A stretch of 64,000 bases of DNA from Rhodothermales bacterium. GTDB taxonomy: Bacteria; Bacteroidota; Rhodothermia; Rhodothermales; UBA10348. The stretch lies in contig JAEPNP010000004.1 of the NCBI GenBank assembly GCA_017643395.1, positions 62,001-126,000 of the forward strand, in the 5' to 3' direction. Under the pieces are notes generated by a model. That model ran no database searches and was not told the DNA's origin. It worked only from the letters and a program-made list of their open reading frames with translations. The position numbers were made by a program, and so were the translations under genes. Position 1 is the first letter of the stretch, and every line of letters begins with the position of its first letter. Shown piece by piece: positions 51,629 through 60,252 of this stretch.

Positions 51629-53245
51629 TCAATCTACGTGCAAGCCTTCGTCCGTTTCCGTCTCCTCCCCGGTTTCACTCGGCTGCGTTTCTGCCGTCCG
51701 GTTGCGAAACAGATACCGTCGGCGTGCGAGCGATACGCGGCGCGCCGGCCGGTCTGGATCAGGCATGGGCGAGGCGATACCAAACAGGGCTCCGCCGACC
51801 ACGCGGCCCTGGTGACGCAGTTCGCGTGCTGTCCAACGCACGCGATATACGCTCCCTTCGGCGGAAGCGCACTCTATCTCCAGGGGCTCCAGCTCGGGAC
51901 GCGCATCCATCCAATCGTGGAACGCCTCCTGCGCCGAGGCCGTCGAGAACAGATGATCCACGGCCGATCTGAGATCCGGCACCTCATCGAGGCCCGCGCG
52001 ACAGAAGCGCTCGGCAGCTGCGTTCCAGACCAGGGTCCGGGTATTGCCGTCGAAGGCGATGATAATCTCCTGGGCGCCCTGCAGCAGTTGCTGTTCCAAC
52101 CCCTCCGCCTCGCGATCGATGGCCGTCGAATCTCCGGCGTCGTTGACGGCCTCGATGTGCGCCATGTAGGCGGGCACACCACGGAACGCTACCGCGCGGA
52201 TCGAGGCCCGCATGGCAGGACGCTCGCCGTCTGCCTCGCTGACAGGCAAGTTGTCGAAGGTGACACCACGGGTCCGGGACTTCTCGGCAGCCGTGTGAAC
52301 GCGGGCCAGCGGGAGTTCCGGCAGCAGGTCCTCGACGGAGCGCCCCACCTGCGACTCGGGACCAAGGCGCTGCCTGAGCAGGGGTCCGGCATACAGCAGC
52401 GCACCGTCATAGGAGGCCAGGTAGGCAATTCCGGGCAGCAGTTCCACGGCAAGGCTGAATCGGCTCTCGGCCTCGTTGGCGCGGATGGCTCGCTCCTGCA
52501 TGCGCTCGACGAGCTGCAGCACCATGCCTGCGGGCCCAAACCCGTCCATGGCGGGCCGCAGCCGCGCCAGGGATGCGGGCGCGGAGACTTCACCCCGCAG
52601 CGCCCGGCTGGCCACGAGATCGGAGACATCGAGCGCTCTGCCCACCGTTCGGCGAATCACCGCTATCACGGTGCCGGCCACGATCAGCCAGATCGTGAGA
52701 CTGAAGAGCAGCAGCGCGGCAATGCGGGCCGTTGCAGAAAAAATGGGACTGTCCAGATCGGCGATGGCCATGGCCCACGCCCCACGCTCGATGTCGTGGT
52801 AGGCCACCTGAACATACCTGCGCCCGCCCCAGGTCTGGCTACGCCTGACACGTCGCTGATCCGTCGGCAAGTCTTGCCACCAGATGTCGTCCACCAGGCC
52901 GTTTACTTCCGCCCCCCGGTTGGACGCCAGGATGCGACCTGTGGCCGAGACAATCCACAGCCGGTCGGCCTCCACCCACTCTGCCGTGCGCGTGAGCACG
53001 CCGCTGGCTGGAGGCTCGGACATGGCCAGCGCCTGCACCATGCCGTCCATACGGTCATAGGCCAGCTCGCCGGCGGTTCTGTTGGCCAGAATGACCAGGT
53101 AAACGGTCACCAGTATCTGGATGACCGACAGGGGAATCAGGAGGGCGCGAACGAGTCTGGAGGAGGGGCGGTTCAGCAGTCGGGTGAGACGAGACACAGG
53201 CCTTGGGGACTTCGATGGCGGGGGTGTCCTTCTCCGATCAAACAC
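51629..53245 (-). CDS. Membrane sensor with two PAS-like domains and no kinase domain
   Basis: The 538-residue protein has a first membrane helix (ALLIPLSVIQILVTVYLVILA), an extracytoplasmic Cache-like domain of about 120 residues, and a second helix (IAALLLFSLTIWLIVAGTVIAV). A HAMP-like linker follows, then two PAS-like domains (AVELLPGIAYLASYDGALLYAG and AQEIIIAFDGNTRTLVWNAAAERF). It stops after the second PAS domain with an acidic tail, where a kinase would normally begin. The separate HisKA-like gene downstream supplies that next domain. The start is uncertain; GTG 53245 avoids overlap with the MBL gene, with 53302 (ATG) and 53197 (GTG) as alternatives. Confidence 0.75.
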   Translation of the reverse strand: MFDRRRTPPPSKSPRPVSRLTRLLNRPSSRLVRALLIPLSVIQILVTVYLVILANRTAGELAYDRMDGMVQALAMSEPPASGVLTRTAEWVEADRLWIVSATGRILASNRGAEVNGLVDDIWWQDLPTDQRRVRRSQTWGGRRYVQVAYHDIERGAWAMAIADLDSPIFSATARIAALLLFSLTIWLIVAGTVIAVIRRTVGRALDVSDLVASRALRGEVSAPASLARLRPAMDGFGPAGMVLQLVERMQERAIRANEAESRFSLAVELLPGIAYLASYDGALLYAGPLLRQRLGPESQVGRSVEDLLPELPLARVHTAAEKSRTRGVTFDNLPVSEADGERPAMRASIRAVAFRGVPAYMAHIEAVNDAGDSTAIDREAEGLEQQLLQGAQEIIIAFDGNTRTLVWNAAAERFCRAGLDEVPDLRSAVDHLFSTASAQEAFHDWMDARPELEPLEIECASAEGSVYRVRWTARELRHQGRVVGGALFGIASPMPDPDRPARRVSLARRRYLFRNRTAETQPSETGEETETDEGLHVD

Positions 53246-53258
53246 TATGCCGCCGGGC

Positions 53259-54104
53259 TCAGCCCGCCTCCACGAGATCGTCGAGCTGGGGCTTGCGGCC
53301 ACCCTGCGTCACAACTCCGCTTTCGACAAACGGGTCGTGCTCGAAGAACAGGCGCCACCCGCCTTCCGCCGCACGAGCCAGAAACTGCTCCTTTTCGCTG
53401 ATCGTGACCATGGGTCGGATGTCGTAGGCCATGCCCCATACCGGCGGGAGATGCGCGGAAGTCGGGATGAGGTCCGCTACGTAGACCAGGTGTTCATCCC
53501 CTGCTCCATCGATGTGCACAATCTGCTGCGCCTCGGTATGTCCGTTCACGGCCTCGACGGAGATGCCGGGAAACAGATCGACATTGCCGTCGAGCAGGTT
53601 GAGCTGCCCTTCTGCTTCCAGCGGTAGCAGGTTTTCCGGAAGGAACGACGCCTGCTCCCGGGAATTGCCGGCCTGGGCCCACTCCCAGTGTGCACGCTGC
53701 ACATGATGCACGGCGCGGTCGAAAATCACGCGGGACGCCCCGTCCCTGAACGTTGTCGCCCCGCCGCAGTGGTCAAAGTGCAGGTGGGTCAGCACTACAT
53801 CGGTGACGTCCGAAGGCGCAACGCCCATCGCCCGTAATCCGTCAACGAGCGACGGGCCCTGCTCCATCGCGTAGATGCCGCGGTGCTTGGCGTCAAACTT
53901 GTCTCCGATGCCCACATCGATGAGGATCAGCCGACCCTCCCCCTGCAGAAGCAGGCAGCGCGTGGACAGCGGAATGCGCCCGGCATCATCCGGCTGCGTT
54001 TTCCTGCTCCAGAGAGGTCGGGGAACGATGCCGAACATGGCGCCGCCGTCCAGGCCGAATCGGCCGGCCTCCACGGCACGCGCCTCATAGCTGGGTGCAC
54101 TCAT
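53259..54104 (-). CDS. MBL-fold metallo-hydrolase
   Basis: The 281-residue cytoplasmic metallo-beta-lactamase-fold protein has the dinuclear zinc motif HLHFDHCGG (HxHxDH), the later ligands in VNGHTEAQQ and a final histidine in RLFFEHDPF. This resembles the lactonase-like branch (AHL lactonase/AiiA relatives), so ester or lactone hydrolysis is plausible; no substrate can be set. Its start overlaps the Lon-N gene by four bases, and its end lies just before the sensor gene, so it may share a transcript with the type IX block. Confidence 0.88.
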   Translation of the reverse strand: MSAPSYEARAVEAGRFGLDGGAMFGIVPRPLWSRKTQPDDAGRIPLSTRCLLLQGEGRLILIDVGIGDKFDAKHRGIYAMEQGPSLVDGLRAMGVAPSDVTDVVLTHLHFDHCGGATTFRDGASRVIFDRAVHHVQRAHWEWAQAGNSREQASFLPENLLPLEAEGQLNLLDGNVDLFPGISVEAVNGHTEAQQIVHIDGAGDEHLVYVADLIPTSAHLPPVWGMAYDIRPMVTISEKEQFLARAAEGGWRLFFEHDPFVESGVVTQGGRKPQLDDLVEAG

Positions 54105-54736
54105 GCGTCGGGGGGAAAGTCTGGAAAATGTCCGTTTGAGGAGATCTTTCGACGCAGTGTTTCTGCCTCTTCCACGCGCGGAATGAACTCCGACATGTGC
54201 TTGATGAGGAAGGCAATGCGAGCCTCCTCATCCCCGAGTTCGAGCATCACCTGTTTCTGATCCAGCGACAGGCCCGCATTCAGAGCAATGAAGAACGAGA
54301 GCTCTGCGCGGTTCTGATATACGCTCGGGGAGGGCGTGCGGCCAGCCAGCTCGAGCAATTTGATGTGCTGGGTGATGACGCGCTCCCGGCCCGGCAGGTC
54401 CTCTGGTGGTGTGCGCTCAACGACCGGCTCGGCATCTGCCTGGAGATAGGACCGCTGCCGATTGATGTCCAGGACACGAAATCTGCCCTCGCCCGCGACC
54501 ACAATATCCATGCGACCGTCTTCGTAGCGTCGAACAACCTCCCTGATGCGCGCCGTGCAACCGATTCGGGACATCTTGCCCTCCTGGAAGAGCACAATGC
54601 CGAAAGCGCTCTCGGCCTTCAGACAATCGCGCACCAGGTCCCGATACCGCTGCTCAAATATGTGCAGCGGAAGCAGCTCGTTCGGATAGAGCACCAGACC
54701 GAGCGGAAAGAGTGGAATCAGCTGGGAGGAGGTCAT
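54101..54736 (-). CDS. Lon-protease N-terminal-domain protein (LON substrate-binding)
   Basis: The 211-residue protein consists of the PUA-like LON substrate-binding domain alone: LIPLFPLGLVLYPNELLPLHIFEQRYRDLVRDCL is its signature, followed by GRFRVLDI. There is no ATPase or protease domain, so it is not Lon itself. Such stand-alone proteins are widespread and uncharacterised. The ATG at 54736 (MTSSQLIPLF) was chosen over the longer frame from 54823 because it begins right at the domain. Confidence 0.9.
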   Translation of the reverse strand: MTSSQLIPLFPLGLVLYPNELLPLHIFEQRYRDLVRDCLKAESAFGIVLFQEGKMSRIGCTARIREVVRRYEDGRMDIVVAGEGRFRVLDINRQRSYLQADAEPVVERTPPEDLPGRERVITQHIKLLELAGRTPSPSVYQNRAELSFFIALNAGLSLDQKQVMLELGDEEARIAFLIKHMSEFIPRVEEAETLRRKISSNGHFPDFPPDA

Positions 54737-54836
54737 CGTCGGAAGAACGAATCGCAGACGCAGTTGGGTCCCCCGGGGCAGGAGCAGGTGGCTATCTTCC
54801 GGGATCCGGGTCTGCCCTCTCATAGCGCTCCTGCTC

Positions 54837-56090
54837 TTGCTGCTGCGGCCACCTGCCGGACAGGCTCAGTCCCATCTGTTCGGCAGTCTCGACGATCCGC
54901 TTGAGGTGCCGGCGGCAGCGTGGTGGGCACGCACATCACATGCCGAGGCGTTGTCCGGGCTTTCGCTGGTAGGTGCCCAGTGGCGTAGCGCCGCACGGCT
55001 GCGCGCCCGACTCGTTTCGCGCAGAGCTGCGGCTGAGATTGATGGTTCTTTTCGCGCCGGCATATACGGACGCTATGCGCCCGAAACGGACGAGCCATAC
55101 GATGCCCTGCGCGCTTTGTCGTATGCGCGGGTGCAGACGGAAGGCGCCTATCTGAGGGCCGGCACGCCGACTCGAACCCGGATGGGATCGGGCCTGCTTG
55201 TCGACTTCTATCATGGAGGCGCCGCGTGGGACGAGCGGTCTGTGGGTCTGGAAGCCGCGCTCAGCGGGCGCCTGCTGGGGATTCGGGCGATGGCCTCTGA
55301 TGCGCGCCTGGACGCGCTCGTATCCGGCCGCGCCGAGCTGTATCTGGGGCGGGTCACCCTGGGAGCGGGACTGACGGCGGATCGCCGGCTTTCGCTGGAC
55401 GCGGAGAACGCGCCGACGGCGCGAGAGGCAGACCTGCGAGTGATCGCCGCGCGCTCCGGCGGGTTCACCCTGGAGCCGTTCGTCTCCGCTGCGGAGTTTC
55501 TGCGCTACGGGCGCGGGATGATGGTGGGTGCCGATCTGGGCACCCGGAATTTCATCGATCTGGCCCGATTCCACGTCCGCCTTGCGCTTCAGTACGCCGA
55601 GGACCGGTTTATCCCGGGTTACTTCGGCAGCTTCTATGAGGTGCACAACCCTCTGGCAGTGATCGCGTCGGGAGAAGGTATCGGCGAAACGGAAGGCGTG
55701 GCCCTGGCTGATGCCGCGGCTGCCACCTACCTGCTGTCGGAGCTCCGACTGATGTTCTTCGAGCGGTTCGAGCTGTGGTACGCCTTCAGGCGGCACTACG
55801 GCGCAGCGCAGCGGTCCACATTTCATCTCCGGGTGTTTCTGCGCAGTGAGCGCCTGCTCTTTGCGTACGGCGAGGACCGCGGTGGGCTGCGCAGCGTCTT
55901 TTCCCTGCTTGATGACGTCGGCCTCCAGTCCGTGATGTCCTTCCGCGTGGACTACCGTCTCACGGGCCCGCTCTGGATGCGCGTGGATGCACGGTACGGG
56001 TACACGCCGCTGTTCGAGTCCGAGGGCGTAACGCGCTACTCGGTGCAGCGGCGATTCGAGCCTTACGTGGGCCTGCGAGCCACGTTTTAG
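54837..56090 (+). CDS. Predicted outer-membrane beta-barrel protein, unknown function
   Basis: The protein of about 417 residues is rich in alternating hydrophobic strands and ends in GLRATF, with a C-terminal phenylalanine typical of Bam substrates. The visible start is a TTG at 54837; in-frame upstream codons read IALLLLLLRPPAGQAQS, so a complete signal peptide would need an ATA (54822) or CTG start. No similarity to a named family is recognised. Neighbours are the Lon-N gene (divergent) and nadA (convergent, six bases away). Confidence 0.65.
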   Translation: MLLRPPAGQAQSHLFGSLDDPLEVPAAAWWARTSHAEALSGLSLVGAQWRSAARLRARLVSRRAAAEIDGSFRAGIYGRYAPETDEPYDALRALSYARVQTEGAYLRAGTPTRTRMGSGLLVDFYHGGAAWDERSVGLEAALSGRLLGIRAMASDARLDALVSGRAELYLGRVTLGAGLTADRRLSLDAENAPTAREADLRVIAARSGGFTLEPFVSAAEFLRYGRGMMVGADLGTRNFIDLARFHVRLALQYAEDRFIPGYFGSFYEVHNPLAVIASGEGIGETEGVALADAAAATYLLSELRLMFFERFELWYAFRRHYGAAQRSTFHLRVFLRSERLLFAYGEDRGGLRSVFSLLDDVGLQSVMSFRVDYRLTGPLWMRVDARYGYTPLFESEGVTRYSVQRRFEPYVGLRATF

Positions 56091-56096
56091 GCGATC

Positions 56097-57086
56097 CTAG
56101 CGAATGGCCGCGCTCATCTCCAGCATGCGCTCGATAGGAGCCAATGCACGGAGGCGCAACTCTTCATCCATGGTGATCTCCGGAGCCTCGTGCTCCAGGC
56201 AGAGGTAGAGCTTCTCGATCGTGTTGAGCCGCATGTGCGGGCACTGATTGCAGGAGCAGCCACTCTCCGGCGGTGCCGCGATAAAGGTCTTGGAAGGATT
56301 GTCCTTCCGCATCTGGTGCAGAATGCCTTCTTCGGTCGCCACGATAAAGGCCTCGTGGGCATCCTCGGTGGCAAATCGCCTGATCTGGGAGGTCGAACCC
56401 ACAAAGTCGGCGTGGCGCAGCACTTCGGGCTCACATTCCGGATGGGCCAGCACGGGAGCATCGGGGTAGCGCACCTTCAGGCGCACCAGCTTCTGCTCGG
56501 AGAACGTCTGGTGCACAATGCACACGCCGTCCCAGAGCACCATGTCCCGACCGGTCTGTTTGATCAGGAAGCGCCCCAGATTGCGGTCGGGCGCGAAAAT
56601 GATGCCCTGATCCTCCGGAATCTGGCGAATGATGTGCTCCGCGTTCGAGGACGTGCAGATGATGTCGCTGAGGGCCTTGGTCGCAGCCGTGCAGTTGATG
56701 TATGAGACCACAATGTGGTCGGGGTGCTGCGCCTTGAACGCCGCGAATTCGTCGGCAGGACAGGCATCGGCAAGCGAACATCCAGCATTCAGGTCCGGCA
56801 GCAGCACCTTCTTCTCCGGGCTCAGAATCTTGGCCGTCTCGGCCATGAAGTGAACCCCCGCAAAGACAATGATGTCCGCGTCCGTGCCGGCCGCCTGTCG
56901 GGACAAACCCAGCGAATCCCCGATATAGTCGGCGATGTCCTGGATGGCCGGCTCCTGGTAGTAGTGGGCCAGCAGGATGGCGTTCTTTTGGCGCTTCAGA
57001 CGCTCGATCTCCTCGAACAGATCGAGGGACCGGTCTACCGGACGGTTGACGTAACCGATGGCGGGGTCCAGAACGGGTAGCTCCAT
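56097..57086 (-). CDS. nadA: Quinolinate synthase A
   Basis: The 329-residue [4Fe-4S] enzyme condenses iminoaspartate with dihydroxyacetone phosphate to give quinolinate for NAD synthesis. The cluster-binding cysteines lie in [25 protein letters not shown] and [13 protein letters not shown], and the substrate motifs [23 protein letters not shown] and [14 protein letters not shown] are intact. nadB and nadC are not adjacent. The ATG is preceded directly by nine cytosines on its own strand, leaving no normal ribosome site. Confidence 0.96.
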   Translation of the reverse strand: MELPVLDPAIGYVNRPVDRSLDLFEEIERLKRQKNAILLAHYYQEPAIQDIADYIGDSLGLSRQAAGTDADIIVFAGVHFMAETAKILSPEKKVLLPDLNAGCSLADACPADEFAAFKAQHPDHIVVSYINCTAATKALSDIICTSSNAEHIIRQIPEDQGIIFAPDRNLGRFLIKQTGRDMVLWDGVCIVHQTFSEQKLVRLKVRYPDAPVLAHPECEPEVLRHADFVGSTSQIRRFATEDAHEAFIVATEEGILHQMRKDNPSKTFIAAPPESGCSCNQCPHMRLNTIEKLYLCLEHEAPEITMDEELRLRALAPIERMLEMSAAIR

Positions 57087-57182
57087 GGGGGGGGGCTGAA
57101 TGGTGCGTTGGCGATACTGCCGGCCGGGTGTGGCGTTCCGCGGAGTTCACGTGCAGGCTGCCCCCCCCCGGGGATCCCCGCC
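57087..57182. other. Spacer with two 9-base homopolymer tracts
   Basis: On the plus strand nine G (57087-57095) touch the nadA start codon and nine C (57161-57169) lie 65 bases away. They form an inverted pair and the first occupies the ribosome-binding position of nadA. No gene or terminator is visible. Confidence 0.75.
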
Positions 57183-59810
57183 CTACTCGCTCCGCAGCGT
57201 GCGCACCGGATCCAGCCGCGCCGCCAGCAAGGCTTGCCCGGCCACGGTAGCCAATGCGACGATCAGCGCACCCGCGCCCGCGGCCACAAAGAACCAGGGT
57301 GACAGCGAAATCCGATATGCGAATGTGTCGAGCCACCGAGCCATGGGCAGCCAGGCGAGCGGGACGGCCAGTACCAGCCCGACGGCCAGCTGCAGGCTGT
57401 ACTCTCTGGAGAGCAGTCCCACGATGCCGACCGAGCTGGCACCCAGCACTTTTCGGATTCCGATTTCGCGGGTGCGGCGGGCTGCCGAATGGGCGGCCAG
57501 CCCAAACAGGCCCAGGCATGCCACGAGTATCGCCAGCACAGCAAACACTCCAATGATGGCCCTCAGCGTGTCTTCCCTGCGATAGAGCGCCTCAATCTCT
57601 CCCTGCACAAACGAATACGAGAGATACTCTCCCGGCAACAGTTCGGTCATGGCCTGGCGCGCCGATGCGAGCAGATGCTGTCGGTCGTCGCCCGCAAATC
57701 GCAGCAACACGTTGCCCCCCTGACCCGGCCGGAGCGGAATAACAAGCGGCTCCACCTCGGCGTGCAGGGACGCAAAATTGAAGTTTCTCACCACGCCCAC
57801 CACGGGGGCCTGGTAGTTACCCCAGATCAGCTCCTGCCCGACGATTTGGTTGCCCCCCAGCAGAGCTGCGGCGGATTCGTTCAACACCCAGGCGGCCGTA
57901 TCCCTCGGGGCCGAGTCGCGAAAGCTCCTGCCCGCGACGAACTGCAAACCCAACGCCTCCGGGTACGCATGGTCGGCCCGCCAGGCCACTCGCATCAGGT
58001 GCGACTCATCGGAGCCACGGAGCCGCATGGGCTCGATGCTGTACCTGCTTCCCGGCGTATCAGAAGCCTGCGATACAGCCAGGATACCCGGAATCTGCTC
58101 CAGGCGGTCCCGAAATACTTCGGGGCCCTCCGTCATCGCTCTGGCCCCCGGCGTGGACAGGCCGATTCGCAGCACGTGCTCCTGATCAAAGCCAAGTTCA
58201 GCCGTTCGCAGATACGAAAGTTGACTCCAGACGACCGCTGAGCTGACAAGCAGGGTGACGCAGAGCGCGAACTGAACCGTTACCAGGGTTTTGCGCAGCG
58301 CCGTGCCGCCGACCGGTGTTGCGCCCTTACCCGCGGCCCTGGCCGGACGAAACCGGGCGAGCACCAGCGCTGGATAGGCGCCCGCCAACAACCCTACCAG
58401 CAGCGAGACACCCGCCAGGGTCAGAATGACCGGGGCTGCGAGCAGCGACTCAATGGGTACGGAGATGCCGGAGACCTGCTGAAACAGCGGCAGGACCGCC
58501 AGCGACAGTAGCACGGAGACCAGGAACGCGGCCAGCGCGAACAAGGCGCTTTCGATCAGAAACTGCCGCACCAGTTGCACCCTTCCGGCTCCGAAAGTTT
58601 TTCGTACGCCGATCTCCATGCGACGCAGGGCGGCCTTTGCCGTGGCAAGGTTTACAAAATTGAAGGCAGCGATCAAAAGCACCAGAACCGCCACCAGACT
58701 GAAGGTGCGCACGTAGCGCATGTCGCTCCCTGCCAGGTACTCCTTCTCAAGCCCCCGGGCCAGGTGGATATCCGGCACCGGCTGCAGGACCAGGCTGGCC
58801 GACTCGGAGGGTCGGCCCTCTCCCACGCCTTCGAAAAACCGATCGATGAAGGCCGGCAGGGCGGCTTCAAGCACGGGCAGATCCCCCGCCTCCTGCAGCC
58901 GGACATAGGTCAGAAACGCGGACCAGGTGCGCGCAGAGGCCAGCCACTCCTCGTTCCCCCGGTAGAACGTGGACATGGCCATCACCAACTCGACCGGCAT
59001 GTGCGTGGTGGGCCGGGAATCCTCGATGACGGCGGAGATGCGAGCCGGCGGAAACCCTGCGAGGGGTAGATCCTCCCCAACCACATCCGTTCGGCCGAAG
59101 GCGGCCATCGCCACGCTCCGACTGATGACGGCTTCGCCGAACTCATCCAGGGCAGTGCTCGGGTCTCCGGCAACGAACTGGTGGGAGAACATCTCGAAGT
59201 AGTCCGCATCCGCGAAGCCCGCCAGGCGCACCTCAACCTGGCTGCCCGGCGGGCCGACAACGGCTGGCGATTCCGTCGGAAAGAACCGGACCATGGTTTC
59301 AATCTGGGGAAACTCGGCCTGCAGGGCCTCCCCCACAGGCGGGCCGATGGGTGCCCAGTGCCGGTCATTGCTTTCAAAACGAGCGGTGACGCGGTACATG
59401 GCGTCGGCACGCTCGTGATGTCGGTCATAAGCCAGTTCGTGGCGCACGTAAAGGCCGATGAACTGGGCGCAGACCAACCCGACGGCCAGGCCGCCCGCGT
59501 TCAGGAAGGCAAATCCGGCGCGCTTGCGCATTAGCCTGCCTGCAAACACAAACTCATAGCGCATCAGGGCTGCCTGGGCCGACACCCGCTGGCTCAGGGA
59601 ACGGCGGCTGCGCCGCCAGAAGCGGGGCCTCATGCAGATGGAGAGCACGTCCCGTACATAGGCGCGCGTCGCCGCGGAACGCCCGGTCCGGTCAAGGCGA
59701 ATGGCAAACAACTCTTCCAGTTCGTCCGCCATTTCGGCGGCGCGGTCACCGGCAACAATGGCCTCGAGCAGCCACCGGGCCCAGCCGGGAGGTCTCTCAG
59801 AGCGTTTCAT
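57183..59810 (-). CDS. ABC transporter permease, MacB/FtsX-like with N-terminal prefix domain
   Basis: The 875-residue integral membrane protein has an N-terminal permease-prefix region (about residues 1-80), then the first helix (AGFAFLNAGGLAVGLVCAQFIGLYV), a large MacB-type periplasmic domain, three FtsX helices near 365-480 (SLVAVLVLLIAAFNFVNLATAKAALRRMEIGVRKTFGA), a second such domain and a final FtsX triplet (RTREIGIRKVLGAS). It lacks its own ATPase; the partner must be encoded elsewhere. The typical role is mechanotransmission for export or lipoprotein/antibiotic handling. It overlaps the PadR regulator by four bases, the usual arrangement for this family. Confidence 0.9.
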   Translation of the reverse strand: MKRSERPPGWARWLLEAIVAGDRAAEMADELEELFAIRLDRTGRSAATRAYVRDVLSICMRPRFWRRSRRSLSQRVSAQAALMRYEFVFAGRLMRKRAGFAFLNAGGLAVGLVCAQFIGLYVRHELAYDRHHERADAMYRVTARFESNDRHWAPIGPPVGEALQAEFPQIETMVRFFPTESPAVVGPPGSQVEVRLAGFADADYFEMFSHQFVAGDPSTALDEFGEAVISRSVAMAAFGRTDVVGEDLPLAGFPPARISAVIEDSRPTTHMPVELVMAMSTFYRGNEEWLASARTWSAFLTYVRLQEAGDLPVLEAALPAFIDRFFEGVGEGRPSESASLVLQPVPDIHLARGLEKEYLAGSDMRYVRTFSLVAVLVLLIAAFNFVNLATAKAALRRMEIGVRKTFGAGRVQLVRQFLIESALFALAAFLVSVLLSLAVLPLFQQVSGISVPIESLLAAPVILTLAGVSLLVGLLAGAYPALVLARFRPARAAGKGATPVGGTALRKTLVTVQFALCVTLLVSSAVVWSQLSYLRTAELGFDQEHVLRIGLSTPGARAMTEGPEVFRDRLEQIPGILAVSQASDTPGSRYSIEPMRLRGSDESHLMRVAWRADHAYPEALGLQFVAGRSFRDSAPRDTAAWVLNESAAALLGGNQIVGQELIWGNYQAPVVGVVRNFNFASLHAEVEPLVIPLRPGQGGNVLLRFAGDDRQHLLASARQAMTELLPGEYLSYSFVQGEIEALYRREDTLRAIIGVFAVLAILVACLGLFGLAAHSAARRTREIGIRKVLGASSVGIVGLLSREYSLQLAVGLVLAVPLAWLPMARWLDTFAYRISLSPWFFVAAGAGALIVALATVAGQALLAARLDPVRTLRSE

Positions 59811-60142
59811 AGGCTGTACCCAAGTCTGCCTGCCATCTCGGGCGTTAGCCGCGCCACGAGCCCTTCCCTGCTCGCCCGTGTTGTCGACAGCGCCGCCAGC
59901 CCCGTTCCGGTGGGCTCGTAAAACCGGCGAGCCTTGCCGCCGGGCCGGCCGAGAGACGGCCCCATGCGGCTTCTGAGCAGCCCCTTCTTCTCAAGGCGAT
60001 CCAGCGTGGCATAGACCGATCCCATGGATGCCTCCCGTTTGCCGCGCTCCGTGATTTCCTGCTGGATGGGGACTGCATATGCCCCGTCACGCAGGCCGCA
60101 CACCGCCAGCAGTACCAGTTCCTCAAACGCACCCAGGGTCAT
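59807..60142 (-). CDS. PadR-family transcriptional regulator
   Basis: The 111-residue winged-helix protein has the PadR fingerprint: FEELVLLAVCGLRDGAYAVPIQQEITERG and MGSVYATLDRLEKKGLLRSRMG, followed by RRFYEPTGTG. PadR proteins repress efflux or stress genes and respond to small molecules. It begins the operon with the MacB-like permease and is divergent from arsC. A 13-bp palindrome at 60164-60176, just upstream, is a likely self-regulation site. Confidence 0.93.
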   Translation of the reverse strand: MTLGAFEELVLLAVCGLRDGAYAVPIQQEITERGKREASMGSVYATLDRLEKKGLLRSRMGPSLGRPGGKARRFYEPTGTGLAALSTTRASREGLVARLTPEMAGRLGYSL

Positions 60143-60163
60143 GGCAGACTATATTTTCGTGTT

Positions 60164-60176
60164 TGTAAGGAATACA
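60164..60176. promoter_or_regulatory. Candidate PadR operator
   Basis: TGTA-AGGAA-TACA is a perfect inverted repeat 22-34 bases upstream of the padR start, overlapping the region that on the minus strand contains TATAGT. PadR sites are often built from ATGT/ACAT half-sites, similar but not identical. Confidence 0.45.
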
Positions 60177-60192
60177 GAGACAAGACGTGCTG

Positions 60193-60208
60193 GTAACACA
60201 AAGGTTAC
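60193..60208. promoter_or_regulatory. Inverted repeat upstream of arsC
   Basis: GTAAC-ACAAAG-GTTAC lies about 45 bases before the arsC start. It could be an operator for an unknown regulator; no arsR is nearby. Position and symmetry are the only evidence. Confidence 0.3.
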
Positions 60209-60252
60209 ACCGGCACGCTAGCTTGAGTCATCCAACTGTCCCCCGTCCCGTT

